Shown here: in pieces, positions 10,235 to 17,641 of the stretch
How positions within the stretch are numbered: position 1 is the first letter of the stretch
How the letters are laid out: each line of letters opens with the position of its first letter
From: JACRBR01 sp964371355
GTDB taxonomy: Bacteria > Chloroflexota > Dehalococcoidia > DSTF01 > JACRBR01
Assembly (NCBI GenBank): GCA_964371355.1
Contig: CAYJMG010000004.1
Span: forward strand, 62,001 to 126,000
DNA: 64,000 nt
Direction: 5' to 3'
Notes under the pieces: generated by a model
Database searches by the model: none
The model's input: the letters and a program-made list of their open reading frames with translations, nothing else
What the model was told of the DNA's origin: nothing
Position numbers and translations under genes: made by a program

Positions 10235-10708
10235 CCACTAACGCGTCCTAGCTTCAATTACTCAGCAGTTTCTTCTCTTCGTGGCGCGGGTTGCGGCGGA
10301 GTTCCAGATTTCTATTGCTCGGCACTTTTCGGTGTTTGGCGTGGCGCCTGGGGGCGGACCAGATTTCTATTGCTCGGCACTTTTCGGTGTTTGGCGCGCC
10401 GACCGGGGGCCGACCAGATTCTATTGCTCGGCACTTTGGGTTGCTCGTTCGGGACGAGTGTTTGACGGTGCCCGGTCTTCCGGGTCGTCGTCCGCGTGTT
10501 TGGTTGAATTGATTGAACCGTGCACCGGAACAATCAAATGACTGCTGGGCGCCGGGAGCACGACGGTGGCTGTGGTGTTCGTCATGGCGGCGCAATCATG
10601 CGCCCTGCGTGGCGTGAAGTCCAAGCGTGGCGGATCACATTGGGCGAAGTTCTATATGGAGTGGGCTAGGCCATAGGCCGCGGCTCGCCCCAGCAGCAAG
10701 GCGCTTCT
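10235..10708. repeat. non-coding repeat-rich spacer with a 38-bp tandem element
   Basis: No convincing gene. Two identical 38-bp copies (10304-10341 and 10359-10396, 55 bp apart) read ccagatttctattgctcggc and continue acttttcggtgtttggcg; a third, shortened and lacking one T, is at 10414-10437. The core attgctcggcacttttcggt recurs at 59964-59983. A CTCGT-TCGGG-ACGAG hairpin lies at 10444-10458. Small antisense frames here only translate the repeat. Confidence 0.7.
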
Positions 10709-10996
10709 TCAGCCCGGCCGGGAAACGAGACGTCGCCGCTGGGTAAGCCACAATGCCATGGCCGAGAGGACGGGAAAGAGCAGCCACAGTGCCGCACTGA
10801 TCAAAAGTGGCCATCCGTTTGCAGAGTCCTCGACGCAATAGGGATCGCCGGGGCGGCAATCCGAACCGACCGCTACCGCCAACGAGGCGATGCCCATTCC
10901 TGTCACGACAAGCCTGGCAATGAACGCTATGGCTGCGATATCCCACCTGTTCACACATGCCCAGCCGAGGCCGGATACAAAGATCCCTACGCACAA
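10709..10996 (-). CDS. small membrane protein of unknown function
   Basis: The frame encodes about 95 residues with two or three hydrophobic segments (IAAIAFIARLVVTGMGIASLAVAV; WPLLISAALWLLFPVLSAMALWL) separated by a loop with two Cys (SDCRPGDPYC), and a basic C-terminus. I do not recognise a family. A TTG at 10996 is a reasonable start. The frame also opens at an ATG at 11062, but those extra residues would be encoded by the 7-bp repeat at 11007-11046 and are unlikely to be real. Its 5' end faces the HIT gene at 11062, so the two would be divergent. Confidence 0.42.
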   Translation of the reverse strand: MCVGIFVSGLGWACVNRWDIAAIAFIARLVVTGMGIASLAVAVGSDCRPGDPYCVEDSANGWPLLISAALWLLFPVLSAMALWLTQRRRLVSRPG

Positions 10997-11006
10997 GGGG
11001 AGCGCG

Positions 11007-11046
11007 CGGGACGCGGGACGCGGGATGCGGGACGCGGGACGCGGGA
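11007..11046 (+). repeat. CGGGACG heptamer array
   Basis: About 5.7 copies of cgggacg, one with a T variant, between the small membrane-protein gene and the HIT gene start. Confidence 0.85.
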
Positions 11047-11061
11047 ATAGCGGGTACTGCA

Positions 11062-11403
11062 TTGGACGGGTGTTTGTTTTGCCGGATGGGCTCGGGGGAG
11101 ATGGACGTGCCGAAGGTGCACGAGGATGATGTGGTGTTCGCGATCCGGGACATCAATCCGCGGGCGCCGGTGCACCTGTTGGTGATCCCGAAGGAGCACA
11201 TCGAGGACGGCCGTGTGGTGGAGGACGGGCACGGCGCGGTGCTGGGGCGGATGTTCGCGGTGTCGGCGCGGCTGGCGGAGGCGGAGGGGCTGTCGAAGCG
11301 GGGGTACCGGCTGGCGTTCAATGTTGGCGAGGACGCGGGGATGACGATCCCGCACCTGCACATGCATGTGCTGGGAGGACGGGCGCTGGGAGCTGAGGGA
11401 TAG
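11062..11403 (+). CDS. hinT: HinT-type histidine-triad protein
   Basis: A 113-residue HIT protein, the standard HinT length when started at the TTG at 11062. It has the N-terminal CLFCRMGSGEMDVPKV block, LLVIPKEHI in the middle and HLHMHVLGGR with the H-x-H-x-H active site. HinT enzymes hydrolyse purine nucleoside phosphoramidates. The longer open frame reads back through the heptamer array and is rejected. No good ribosome binding site precedes the TTG, so the start rests on alignment to the family. It converges on the VOC gene at 11431. Confidence 0.85.
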   Translation: MDGCLFCRMGSGEMDVPKVHEDDVVFAIRDINPRAPVHLLVIPKEHIEDGRVVEDGHGAVLGRMFAVSARLAEAEGLSKRGYRLAFNVGEDAGMTIPHLHMHVLGGRALGAEG

Positions 11404-11430
11404 GTCTGAGGTTATAGGGGTTGTGTCGCC

Positions 11431-11808
11431 CTACGTTGAAGCGGCTGGCTGCATAACGAGGAATAGTCCACCGCTTGGGTCACTCAAGAGGCAGACACGG
11501 CCAATCCCCGGGATGTCATCTGGCCCCGCGATGACGGCGCCACCAAGTTCCTTCGTTTGCTGAGCCGTCGCGGCTGCGTCGACCACTTCGATGTACGGAT
11601 ACCAACTCGAACCACGATCCTTGGTGAGATCGGTACCCGGGTTCATCATACCAGCGACATCCTGCCCGTCCTGCTTGAACAGCGTGTAGATTCCGAGGGG
11701 CCCGGCGTCAGCTACTGTTTGTTCCCAGCCAAAGAGTTCGCTATAGAACTTGCCGCAGGTTTGCTGATCGCCTGTCACCAACTCATTCCAAATGATCGTG
11801 CCGACCAT
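11431..11808 (-). CDS. VOC (glyoxalase/bleomycin-resistance fold) protein
   Basis: A 125-residue single-module VOC protein: MVGTIIWNELVTGDQQTCGKFY at the start, SWYPYIEV in the middle and RVCLLSDPSGGLFLVMQ at the end, the pattern of the group annotated as VOC/glyoxalase-like. It may bind a metal and a small ligand; substrate unknown. The ATG at 11808 follows GGAGGT; a longer frame starts at 11832 without support. It is divergent from the metalloprotease gene. Confidence 0.85.
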   Translation of the reverse strand: MVGTIIWNELVTGDQQTCGKFYSELFGWEQTVADAGPLGIYTLFKQDGQDVAGMMNPGTDLTKDRGSSWYPYIEVVDAAATAQQTKELGGAVIAGPDDIPGIGRVCLLSDPSGGLFLVMQPAAST

Positions 11809-11988
11809 ACGTCTACCTCCCGCGCGCATCATAGATGTGCCGAAGTCCGCTCACGTCTGCTGAATGGCCTCAAAGCTCCACCAATCGGCCCGGACCTCGC
11901 CGTTGGCCTCACCGCAGGCCGGTCGACCCCGCGAGGTGCGCGGAATAGGTCCCATCGCAACGTGGTTGTCTCGTGGCACACTGTCGGT

Positions 11989-13299
11989 GTGCGGCGGTTT
12001 GTTCCACACCTGATCTTCCTTGCTGTGACGCTGGCGGGGTTCGCGTGGTCGATCCCGGTCGCGATGGCGTTGCCGCTGGCGGACGGGGCGACGGACTACA
12101 ACGCCGCCGGGTTCCTAGTGCGGCACTCGTGGGTGAAGTTCGCGCTGGTGGCGACGCGGCCGTTCCGCGACGAGCTGTCGGAGCCCGAGAAAGACGCGCG
12201 GGTGGCACGCTTCTTCGAGCTGAACGCGCTCATCGCGGAGCGCGGGCGGTCGGCGGGGGATCCGGCGACGGACCCGGCCGCGGCCGAACATGCGCGGGCA
12301 GAAGAGGAGGGGCTGCGCCGGGAGCGCTCGCGCATCGAGAACAGCGTCGAGGAAATCCTGGACGGGCGGCTGACAGCCGTGCTGAGGGAGCAGGGGCTGA
12401 CGCGACACGTCGGGCGGGACATCGTGTGGCCGCCGGTGAGCATCGAGTTCGAGGATCCGCCGGCGGTACTGGTGGAGTCGCCCCGGACGGAGATCCGGCG
12501 CGCGAACGAGCGGCTGGTACAGGGGGACCTGCCGGTGTCGGAGAAGGTGCGGCTGGAGGCACAAGCGGAGGCGGACGGGGAGACGTCGGCGTTGGTGGTG
12601 GAGATCGGGGCGATCGCGATGTACCCGGCGATCATCCCGCCGGACGCGGACTACCGTTCGACGCTGCGGACGATGGCGCACGAGTGGGTGCACCACTACC
12701 TGTACTTCGCGCCGCTGGGGCGGAACTTCTACGCGGGCGACAAGCTGGTGACGCTGAACGAGACGGTGGCGAACATCGTGGGGGACGAGGTGGGGGAGGC
12801 GATGTACCAGCGGTATCCGCTGGAGCGGGGGCCTGGGTATGTGGTTGCGGGCGGCGACGCGCTTGTTACGGCGGCTCCCGGTGCCGACGACAGCGCTGCG
12901 TTGAGGGCTTCTGGTGATGTCACCACAAGATTCCTCGCTGCGCTCGGAATGGCAGGGAACGCAGACGCGCGCGCCTTCCAGGAGGCGTTTGATTTTCGGG
13001 AGGAGATGAGGGGGCTGCGGCTGGAGGTAGACGCGCTGCTGGCAGCGGGGAAGTTCGAGGAGGCGGAGCAAGTGATGGAAGAGCGGCGGGAGTCGTTCGT
13101 GGCGAACGGGTACTACATCCGGCGGATCAATCAGGCGTACTTTGCGTTTCACGGGTCATACGCAGACACGGCGGCATCGAGCGACCCGATCGGGCCGAAG
13201 ATGGCGCGGCTGCGGGAGGGGAGTCCGTCTGTGAAGGCCTTCCTGGAGCGCGCGCGGGAGATCACGTCGGAGGGGGAGCTGGATGCGGCACTGCCGTGA
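11989..13299 (+). CDS. membrane-anchored HExxH metalloprotease-like protein
   Basis: A 436-residue protein started at the GTG at 11989, followed at once by a signal-anchor (FVPHLIFLAVTLAGFAWSIPVAMAL). Residues ~65-125 are charged and probably helical. MAHEWVHHYLY holds HEWVH (His231, Glu232, His235), a zinc-metallopeptidase signature, and NETVANIVGDEV downstream could supply the third ligand in Glu. I know related hypothetical proteins from Chloroflexota but no characterised member. Between VVAGGDAL and DARAFQEAF about 20-30 residues are encoded by what looks like an inserted dispersed repeat (12901-12965). The longer upstream frame is not supported. Confidence 0.72.
   Translation: MRRFVPHLIFLAVTLAGFAWSIPVAMALPLADGATDYNAAGFLVRHSWVKFALVATRPFRDELSEPEKDARVARFFELNALIAERGRSAGDPATDPAAAEHARAEEEGLRRERSRIENSVEEILDGRLTAVLREQGLTRHVGRDIVWPPVSIEFEDPPAVLVESPRTEIRRANERLVQGDLPVSEKVRLEAQAEADGETSALVVEIGAIAMYPAIIPPDADYRSTLRTMAHEWVHHYLYFAPLGRNFYAGDKLVTLNETVANIVGDEVGEAMYQRYPLERGPGYVVAGGDALVTAAPGADDSAALRASGDVTTRFLAALGMAGNADARAFQEAFDFREEMRGLRLEVDALLAAGKFEEAEQVMEERRESFVANGYYIRRINQAYFAFHGSYADTAASSDPIGPKMARLREGSPSVKAFLERAREITSEGELDAALP
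12901..12965. repeat. dispersed repeat inserted in frame in the metalloprotease gene
   Basis: The stretch contains gattcctcgctgcgctcgga followed by atggcag; read on the other strand it gives CHSERSEES, the well-known spurious peptide made by a repeat common in bacterial intergenic DNA. Here it lies inside an open frame without breaking it. Confidence 0.6.
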
Positions 13300-13505
13300 T
13301 GGGTCTTTCTCAACGCAGAGACGCGGGGGCGCAGAGGATCGTTAGCGGATTGCGGAGGCGGTTACCGCGGATGCTACTGCAGTACTAGGACCACCGCAGG
13401 ACAGGTCTGAAGACCGCTGCTTCGCAGGGCAGCGCCTGTCCGTACCGAGGTACAGAACGCGGTGCCCACGTGGAACAGGCACAGAGCGGAGCTAAAGCTC
13501 CGCTG
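13300..13505. repeat. convergent spacer with octamer repeat and hairpins
   Basis: Between the metalloprotease and rpe. It holds three 8-bp units (acgcagag, acgcgggg, gcgcagag; 13313-13336), a GGACAGG...CCTGTCC inverted repeat (13399-13405/13435-13441) with GGTCTGAAGACC inside, and the 18-bp palindrome gcggagctaaagctccgc at 13486-13503, which could end rpe transcription. Confidence 0.65.
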
Positions 13506-14174
13506 CTACTTGCCGCTAGCGATGGCGGTGCGGAGGGCCGCGAGGCTTTCTCTTGGGGAAGACTCGGAGTTGTAGACGCTGGAGCCGCAGACGAGGACGT
13601 TGGCGCCGGCGGCAACACAGGCGGCGGCGTTGTTGGCCTTGACGCCGCCGTCGATCTCGACATCGGGGGCGAGGCCGCGGGCGTCGAGGGTGGACTTCAG
13701 AGCGCGGACCTTGTCGAGCATGGCGGGGATCATCTTCTGGCCGCCCCAGCCGGGGTTGATGGCCATGACCATCACCTGGTCGGCAACTTCGAGGACGTGG
13801 TCGATGGCGGCGAGCGGGGTGGCGGGGTTGATGCAGATGCCGGCGCGCTTGCCCATGGCCTGGATGGTGCGGAGGAGGCGGTCGGCGTGGTGCGTGGCCT
13901 CGACGTGGAAGTTGATGATGTCACCACCAGCGGCGGCGAAGGCGTCGAACTGCCGCTCGGGGCGCTCGATCATGAGGTGGATGTCGAGCGGGAGCGTGGT
14001 GACCCTGCGGACCATCTCGACGACGATGGGGCCGAAGGTGATGGGCGGGACGAAGTGGCCGTCCATGACATCGAGGTGGATGTAGTCGGCGCCGCCCTGC
14101 TCGGCCGCGCGGACCTGGTCGGCGAGGTGGCCGAAGTCGGCGGTGAGGATACTGGGGGCGAGTCGGATAGTCAT
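13506..14174 (-). CDS. rpe: ribulose-phosphate 3-epimerase
   Basis: Cytosolic TIM-barrel epimerase that interconverts ribulose 5-phosphate and xylulose 5-phosphate in the pentose phosphate pathway. The 222-residue product begins LAPSILTADF and has HLDVMDGHFVPPITFGP, DIHLMIERP, MAINPGWGGQ and EIDGGV, which include the metal-binding His and Asp residues and the phosphate loop. Length is normal. It starts 38 nt after argH on the same strand; the spacer is four 7-bp units (14176-14203) with a CCGCTAGCGG palindrome. Confidence 0.97.
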   Translation of the reverse strand: MTIRLAPSILTADFGHLADQVRAAEQGGADYIHLDVMDGHFVPPITFGPIVVEMVRRVTTLPLDIHLMIERPERQFDAFAAAGGDIINFHVEATHHADRLLRTIQAMGKRAGICINPATPLAAIDHVLEVADQVMVMAINPGWGGQKMIPAMLDKVRALKSTLDARGLAPDVEIDGGVKANNAAACVAAGANVLVCGSSVYNSESSPRESLAALRTAIASGK

Positions 14175-14175
14175 G

Positions 14176-14203
14176 AGTGGTTAGCCGCTAGCGGTAAGTG
14201 GGC
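14176..14203 (+). repeat. heptamer array between argH and rpe
   Basis: agtggtt, agccgct, agcggta, agtgggc: four units in 7-bp register, with a CCGCTAGCGG palindrome spanning two of them. It sits within a probable operon spacer. Confidence 0.5.
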
Positions 14204-14212
14204 GACGATCGG

Positions 14213-15733
14213 TCATGTCTTCTTTTTCGTCTTCGTGGCGGCTGATCGTGAGTTTGGGGGGCGTTTTCGGCTTCTGGCGCCGGTGGGCGCGGCAGGCTGC
14301 CGCCTCCGCGGCTCTTCGAGCGCCCCAACCTGGGGCAGGAGATCCGGGAGGAACTTCTCGAGGCGTCTTCGGGCGCGGCGGAGCTCGGCGTGGACGCGGC
14401 GGGGGGCGGTGCCGCCGGTAACGTCCCGGGAGCGGACGGAGGTGTCGACGGTGATGTCGAGCGCGTCTTTCGCGAAGAGGGGCGAGAACCTACGGTAGTC
14501 ATCGAGCGACAGCTCGTTCAGCTCCTTGCTCTGAGACTCGGCGTGGCGGACGAGCTTGCCCACGATCTCGTGCGCGTCGCGGAAGGGCAGGCCCTTGCGG
14601 ACGAGATAGTCGGCGAGGTCGGTGGCGAGCGAGTAGTTGGCGGCGGCGGCGGAGCGCATGCGGGCCTCATGGACCTGGATGCGGGGGACCATCTCGGCGA
14701 AGACGGCCAGCGTTGTGAGGAGCGTGTCCTCGGCGTCGAACAGGGCGGGCTTGTCCTCCTGGAGGTCGCGGTTGTAGGCGAGCGGGAGGCCCTTCAGTGT
14801 GGCGAGGAACGAGACGAGAGCGCCGATGGCGCGGCCGGTGCGGCCCCTGGCCAGCTCCGCGACGTCGGGGTTCTTCTTCTGGGGCATGATGCTGGAGCCG
14901 GTGGCGAAGGCATCGGGCAGCGCGATGAATGCGAACTCGGCGCTGGACCAGAGGATGAGTTCTTCGGCCAGGCGAGAGACGTGGACCATCGTCAGGGTGG
15001 CAGCGTAGATGTAGTCGGCCACGAAGTCGCGGTCGGAGACGGCGTCGATGCTGTTCGTGCTGACGCTCGAGAACTCGAGTTCGGCGCAGACAGCGTCGCG
15101 GTCGAGGGGATAGGGCGAGCCGGCGAGCGCGCCGGAACCCAGGGGCATCACGTCGGTCCCGGCGTACGCGTCGGCGAAGCGCTGGGTATCGCGCTCGAAC
15201 ATGGCGACGTAGGCGAGCAGGTGGTGGGCGAAGAGCACAGGCTGGGCGCGCTGAAGGTGCGTGTAGCCTGGCATGATCGCGTTCTTGTGCGCCTCGGCGA
15301 GCGTCACGAGCGCGGCCTGCATGCCCAGGAGGCCCTCGATGGCGGCGGCGCACGCCTGCATCACGTAGAGGCGGAAGCCGGTGGCGACCTGGTCGTTGCG
15401 GGAGCGCGCGGTGTGAAGCCGGCCGGCAACCGGGCCGATCATGGCGGCGAGGCGCGTCTCGACGTTCATGTGGACGTCCTCGAGTTCGGGGCGGAGGGTG
15501 AACTCGCCGCGATCCCACTCGTCGAGGATCTGCTCGAGGCCGCTGATGATCTGGCCGGCGTCCAGCTTCGGGATGATGTTCTGACGACCGAGCATGCGGG
15601 CGTGGGCGATGGAGGCGATGATGTCCCACTCGACCAGGCGGGCGTCGGCGCGCACGGAGGATGTGTAGCCCTCGACGATGGCGGCGGTGGCGCCCTCGAA
15701 GCGGCCGGCCCACAGCTTGCCGACGGGCGTCAC
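14213..15733 (-). CDS. argH: argininosuccinate lyase
   Basis: Splits argininosuccinate to arginine and fumarate. The 506-residue product has LWAGRF near the start, DVHMNVE, TARSRNDQ, GYTHLQRAQPV and the fumarase/ASL signature GSSIMPQKKNPD. The GTG at 15733 overlaps the upstream TGA as GTGA, which decides the start over an ATG at 15799 that would reach 70 nt into the upstream gene. The last ~45 residues, after the normal ASL end, are an Arg/Pro/Lys-rich tail ending KTKKKT; this is unusual and probably disordered. Confidence 0.95.
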   Translation of the reverse strand: MTPVGKLWAGRFEGATAAIVEGYTSSVRADARLVEWDIIASIAHARMLGRQNIIPKLDAGQIISGLEQILDEWDRGEFTLRPELEDVHMNVETRLAAMIGPVAGRLHTARSRNDQVATGFRLYVMQACAAAIEGLLGMQAALVTLAEAHKNAIMPGYTHLQRAQPVLFAHHLLAYVAMFERDTQRFADAYAGTDVMPLGSGALAGSPYPLDRDAVCAELEFSSVSTNSIDAVSDRDFVADYIYAATLTMVHVSRLAEELILWSSAEFAFIALPDAFATGSSIMPQKKNPDVAELARGRTGRAIGALVSFLATLKGLPLAYNRDLQEDKPALFDAEDTLLTTLAVFAEMVPRIQVHEARMRSAAAANYSLATDLADYLVRKGLPFRDAHEIVGKLVRHAESQSKELNELSLDDYRRFSPLFAKDALDITVDTSVRSRDVTGGTAPRRVHAELRRARRRLEKFLPDLLPQVGALEEPRRRQPAAPTGARSRKRPPNSRSAATKTKKKT

Positions 15734-17412
15734 TGCGGGCCCGGCCTGGTCATGAGCAGCACGAGCCCGGCGTCCTTTCGGACCAGCAGGTTTAGCCACT
15801 TGCCGTCCACCTCCTGCACGCGCGGCTCGTACTCGTCGAACAGGCGCTCGTTGTTGACCATGTCGATGGCCGCGGGGATGAAGATGCCGCCCAGCCTGGC
15901 GTAGGAGGCCTCGCCGCGCGGCTCCGCGGTGAGCCCATCGAACAGCAGGATGATATCAGGCTCGAGGTCGAGCACGTATTCGGAGTCGTACTTCTCGTGC
16001 CCGGCGGCGAGTTCGCCGATCTTGAGGTTGCGGTGCGCGATGTGCTCGTCGGTGATACCGAGCATGTCGACGATGGTGAGGCGTGATTCGTAGCCGAGGG
16101 CGCCGACGGGGATGGTGGCGACGGTGGTGTCGGAGGGAAGGTGGTCGCGCAGCCAACGGCCGATGAGCGCGCGCTCATCGACGGCCCGACGCTCGCCGCG
16201 CGTGTCCCAGGCATCGACGGCCTGGGGATGGAGAGTGATGGCGACGGAGGCGAGCACGGCGACGGAAGCGATGGCCTCGGCGACGTAGCGCTGGCGTGGC
16301 ATGGCAGTACGGAGGCGCGTGGCGATGGAGACGGCGGTGACGGCAAGCACGCCGTAGTACAGCGGGAGCACCGGGGCGATGAAGCGGTAGCGGAGCAGCG
16401 AGTCGCCGCCGACGTAGGCGGTGTAACCGAGCCACGCGCCGGCGAGGACGAGGACGTAGAGCGCCGCGCCGCGGCGGACGGCGCTTTCGGCGATGGCGAG
16501 GGGGAGGAGGAGCAGGAGCCAGCCGCCGGTCTCCTGGAGGAAGGCGAGGACGTACTTGATGCCGCGGTCGTACTGGTCGAGGCCGGAGCCGACCTTCGCG
16601 TAGTACGTATTGGGGAAGAACCAGTCGTAGTAGTTGTAGCGCCAGATGAAGTACGGCGCGTAGACGGCGGCAAAAACCCCGGCCCAGAGCACGACGTGCC
16701 CTCCGCCGAAGACGAACGCGCGCAGCCGCATGCCCTTCGGCGCGGCGCGGACCTGGCGGACGAGGTCGCCCAGCTTGAAGAGACCGGTGATGCCGGCGAA
16801 CAGCACGCCATCGGCGCGAGCCATGCCGACGAAGGCCCACATGATGCCGGAGGCCGGCGGCCAGCCGACGCGGTCGCGGCGGGGACGCTCGCGCAGGTGC
16901 AGGGTGACGGCGATGAGCGTGAGGGAAGCGAAAAGGGGAGCCTCGAGGCCGGCCGTGGCCCACATGGCCCAGGCGCCACTGGCGCAGAGGAGGATGGCGG
17001 CGATGAAGCCGGCGATGCGGCCGGGCGTGCCGGCGATGAGCTGTGTGGTTACGACGTAGGTGGCACCGGCGGCGACGACGGCGAGCGCGTACCCGAGCCA
17101 GCGGGCGCTGAGGATGATATCGGCGCCGAGCTTGTGGAGGCCCGCAAGGATGGCGACCCAGAGGAAGTTGGTGTAGCCCTCGACGTGCTGGCCGGGGTTC
17201 CATACGGGGCCGGCGCCTTCCGAGAGGTTGCGTGCGTAGCGGTAGGAGATGTAGGCGTCGTCGCTGGTGTAGTGGAAGTAGAAGTATTGCAGCAGGAGGA
17301 TGGCGGCGGAGGCCCCGACGGTGGCGATGAGCCATTGTCGGGTGAAGCGCCCGATGCCGCCCGCGATGGCGGCGGTGCCGATGACACCCAGGACGAGCCA
17401 GGGGAAGTTCAT
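15730..17412 (-). CDS. GT-C fold membrane glycosyltransferase (AftB-like)
   Basis: A 560-residue polytopic membrane protein. After three N-terminal helices comes SDDAYISYRYARNL, then GPVWNPGQHVEGYTNFLW, a pattern shared with AftB-like arabinofuranosyltransferases and other polyprenyl-phosphate-sugar GT-C enzymes; the paired DD is the likely catalytic site. More helices follow and a C-terminal extracytoplasmic domain (TIPVGALGYESRLTIVDMLGITD) typical of that group. It may add a sugar to an envelope glycan or protein; donor and acceptor are unknown. Its stop overlaps the argH start, an odd pairing of an envelope enzyme with arginine synthesis. A GC-rich palindrome sits at its start codon. Confidence 0.82.
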   Translation of the reverse strand: MNFPWLVLGVIGTAAIAGGIGRFTRQWLIATVGASAAILLLQYFYFHYTSDDAYISYRYARNLSEGAGPVWNPGQHVEGYTNFLWVAILAGLHKLGADIILSARWLGYALAVVAAGATYVVTTQLIAGTPGRIAGFIAAILLCASGAWAMWATAGLEAPLFASLTLIAVTLHLRERPRRDRVGWPPASGIMWAFVGMARADGVLFAGITGLFKLGDLVRQVRAAPKGMRLRAFVFGGGHVVLWAGVFAAVYAPYFIWRYNYYDWFFPNTYYAKVGSGLDQYDRGIKYVLAFLQETGGWLLLLLPLAIAESAVRRGAALYVLVLAGAWLGYTAYVGGDSLLRYRFIAPVLPLYYGVLAVTAVSIATRLRTAMPRQRYVAEAIASVAVLASVAITLHPQAVDAWDTRGERRAVDERALIGRWLRDHLPSDTTVATIPVGALGYESRLTIVDMLGITDEHIAHRNLKIGELAAGHEKYDSEYVLDLEPDIILLFDGLTAEPRGEASYARLGGIFIPAAIDMVNNERLFDEYEPRVQEVDGKWLNLLVRKDAGLVLLMTRPGPQ

Positions 17413-17641
17413 GCGGGGCGGCCCGCCCCGGTGCCGAAGCCGTGTATCACGGGCTTCATTGTAGGCGCAGGCAGGGCCTGCCGCCTGCCCTCGGCCGGGG
17501 GAAGCCGCCGGGGCGACCGGCCGACGGGCCGCGGGGCGATGGTCGCCGTCACAATGGCGTCTCACCTGCCGGGTGGCACCCGTCACGCTGCCACGGGGGG
17601 CCGATACTCGCTTGGGCGAACAAAGCCCCGGCGAGGAGAAC

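Noticed and set aside
10304..10437. Possible CRISPR array
   Set aside because: Only three copies, the spacers are 17 bp and similar to each other, the third copy is shortened, and there are no cas genes nearby.
10254..10595. Short minus-strand frames with repeated KVPSNR or KCRAIE words
   Set aside because: They translate the 38-bp repeat in different frames, and the repeated words follow from the DNA repeat.
11557..11988. N-terminal extension of the metalloprotease frame
   Set aside because: It reads antisense through the VOC gene and lacks a start signal; the GTG at 11989 is followed by a good signal-anchor.
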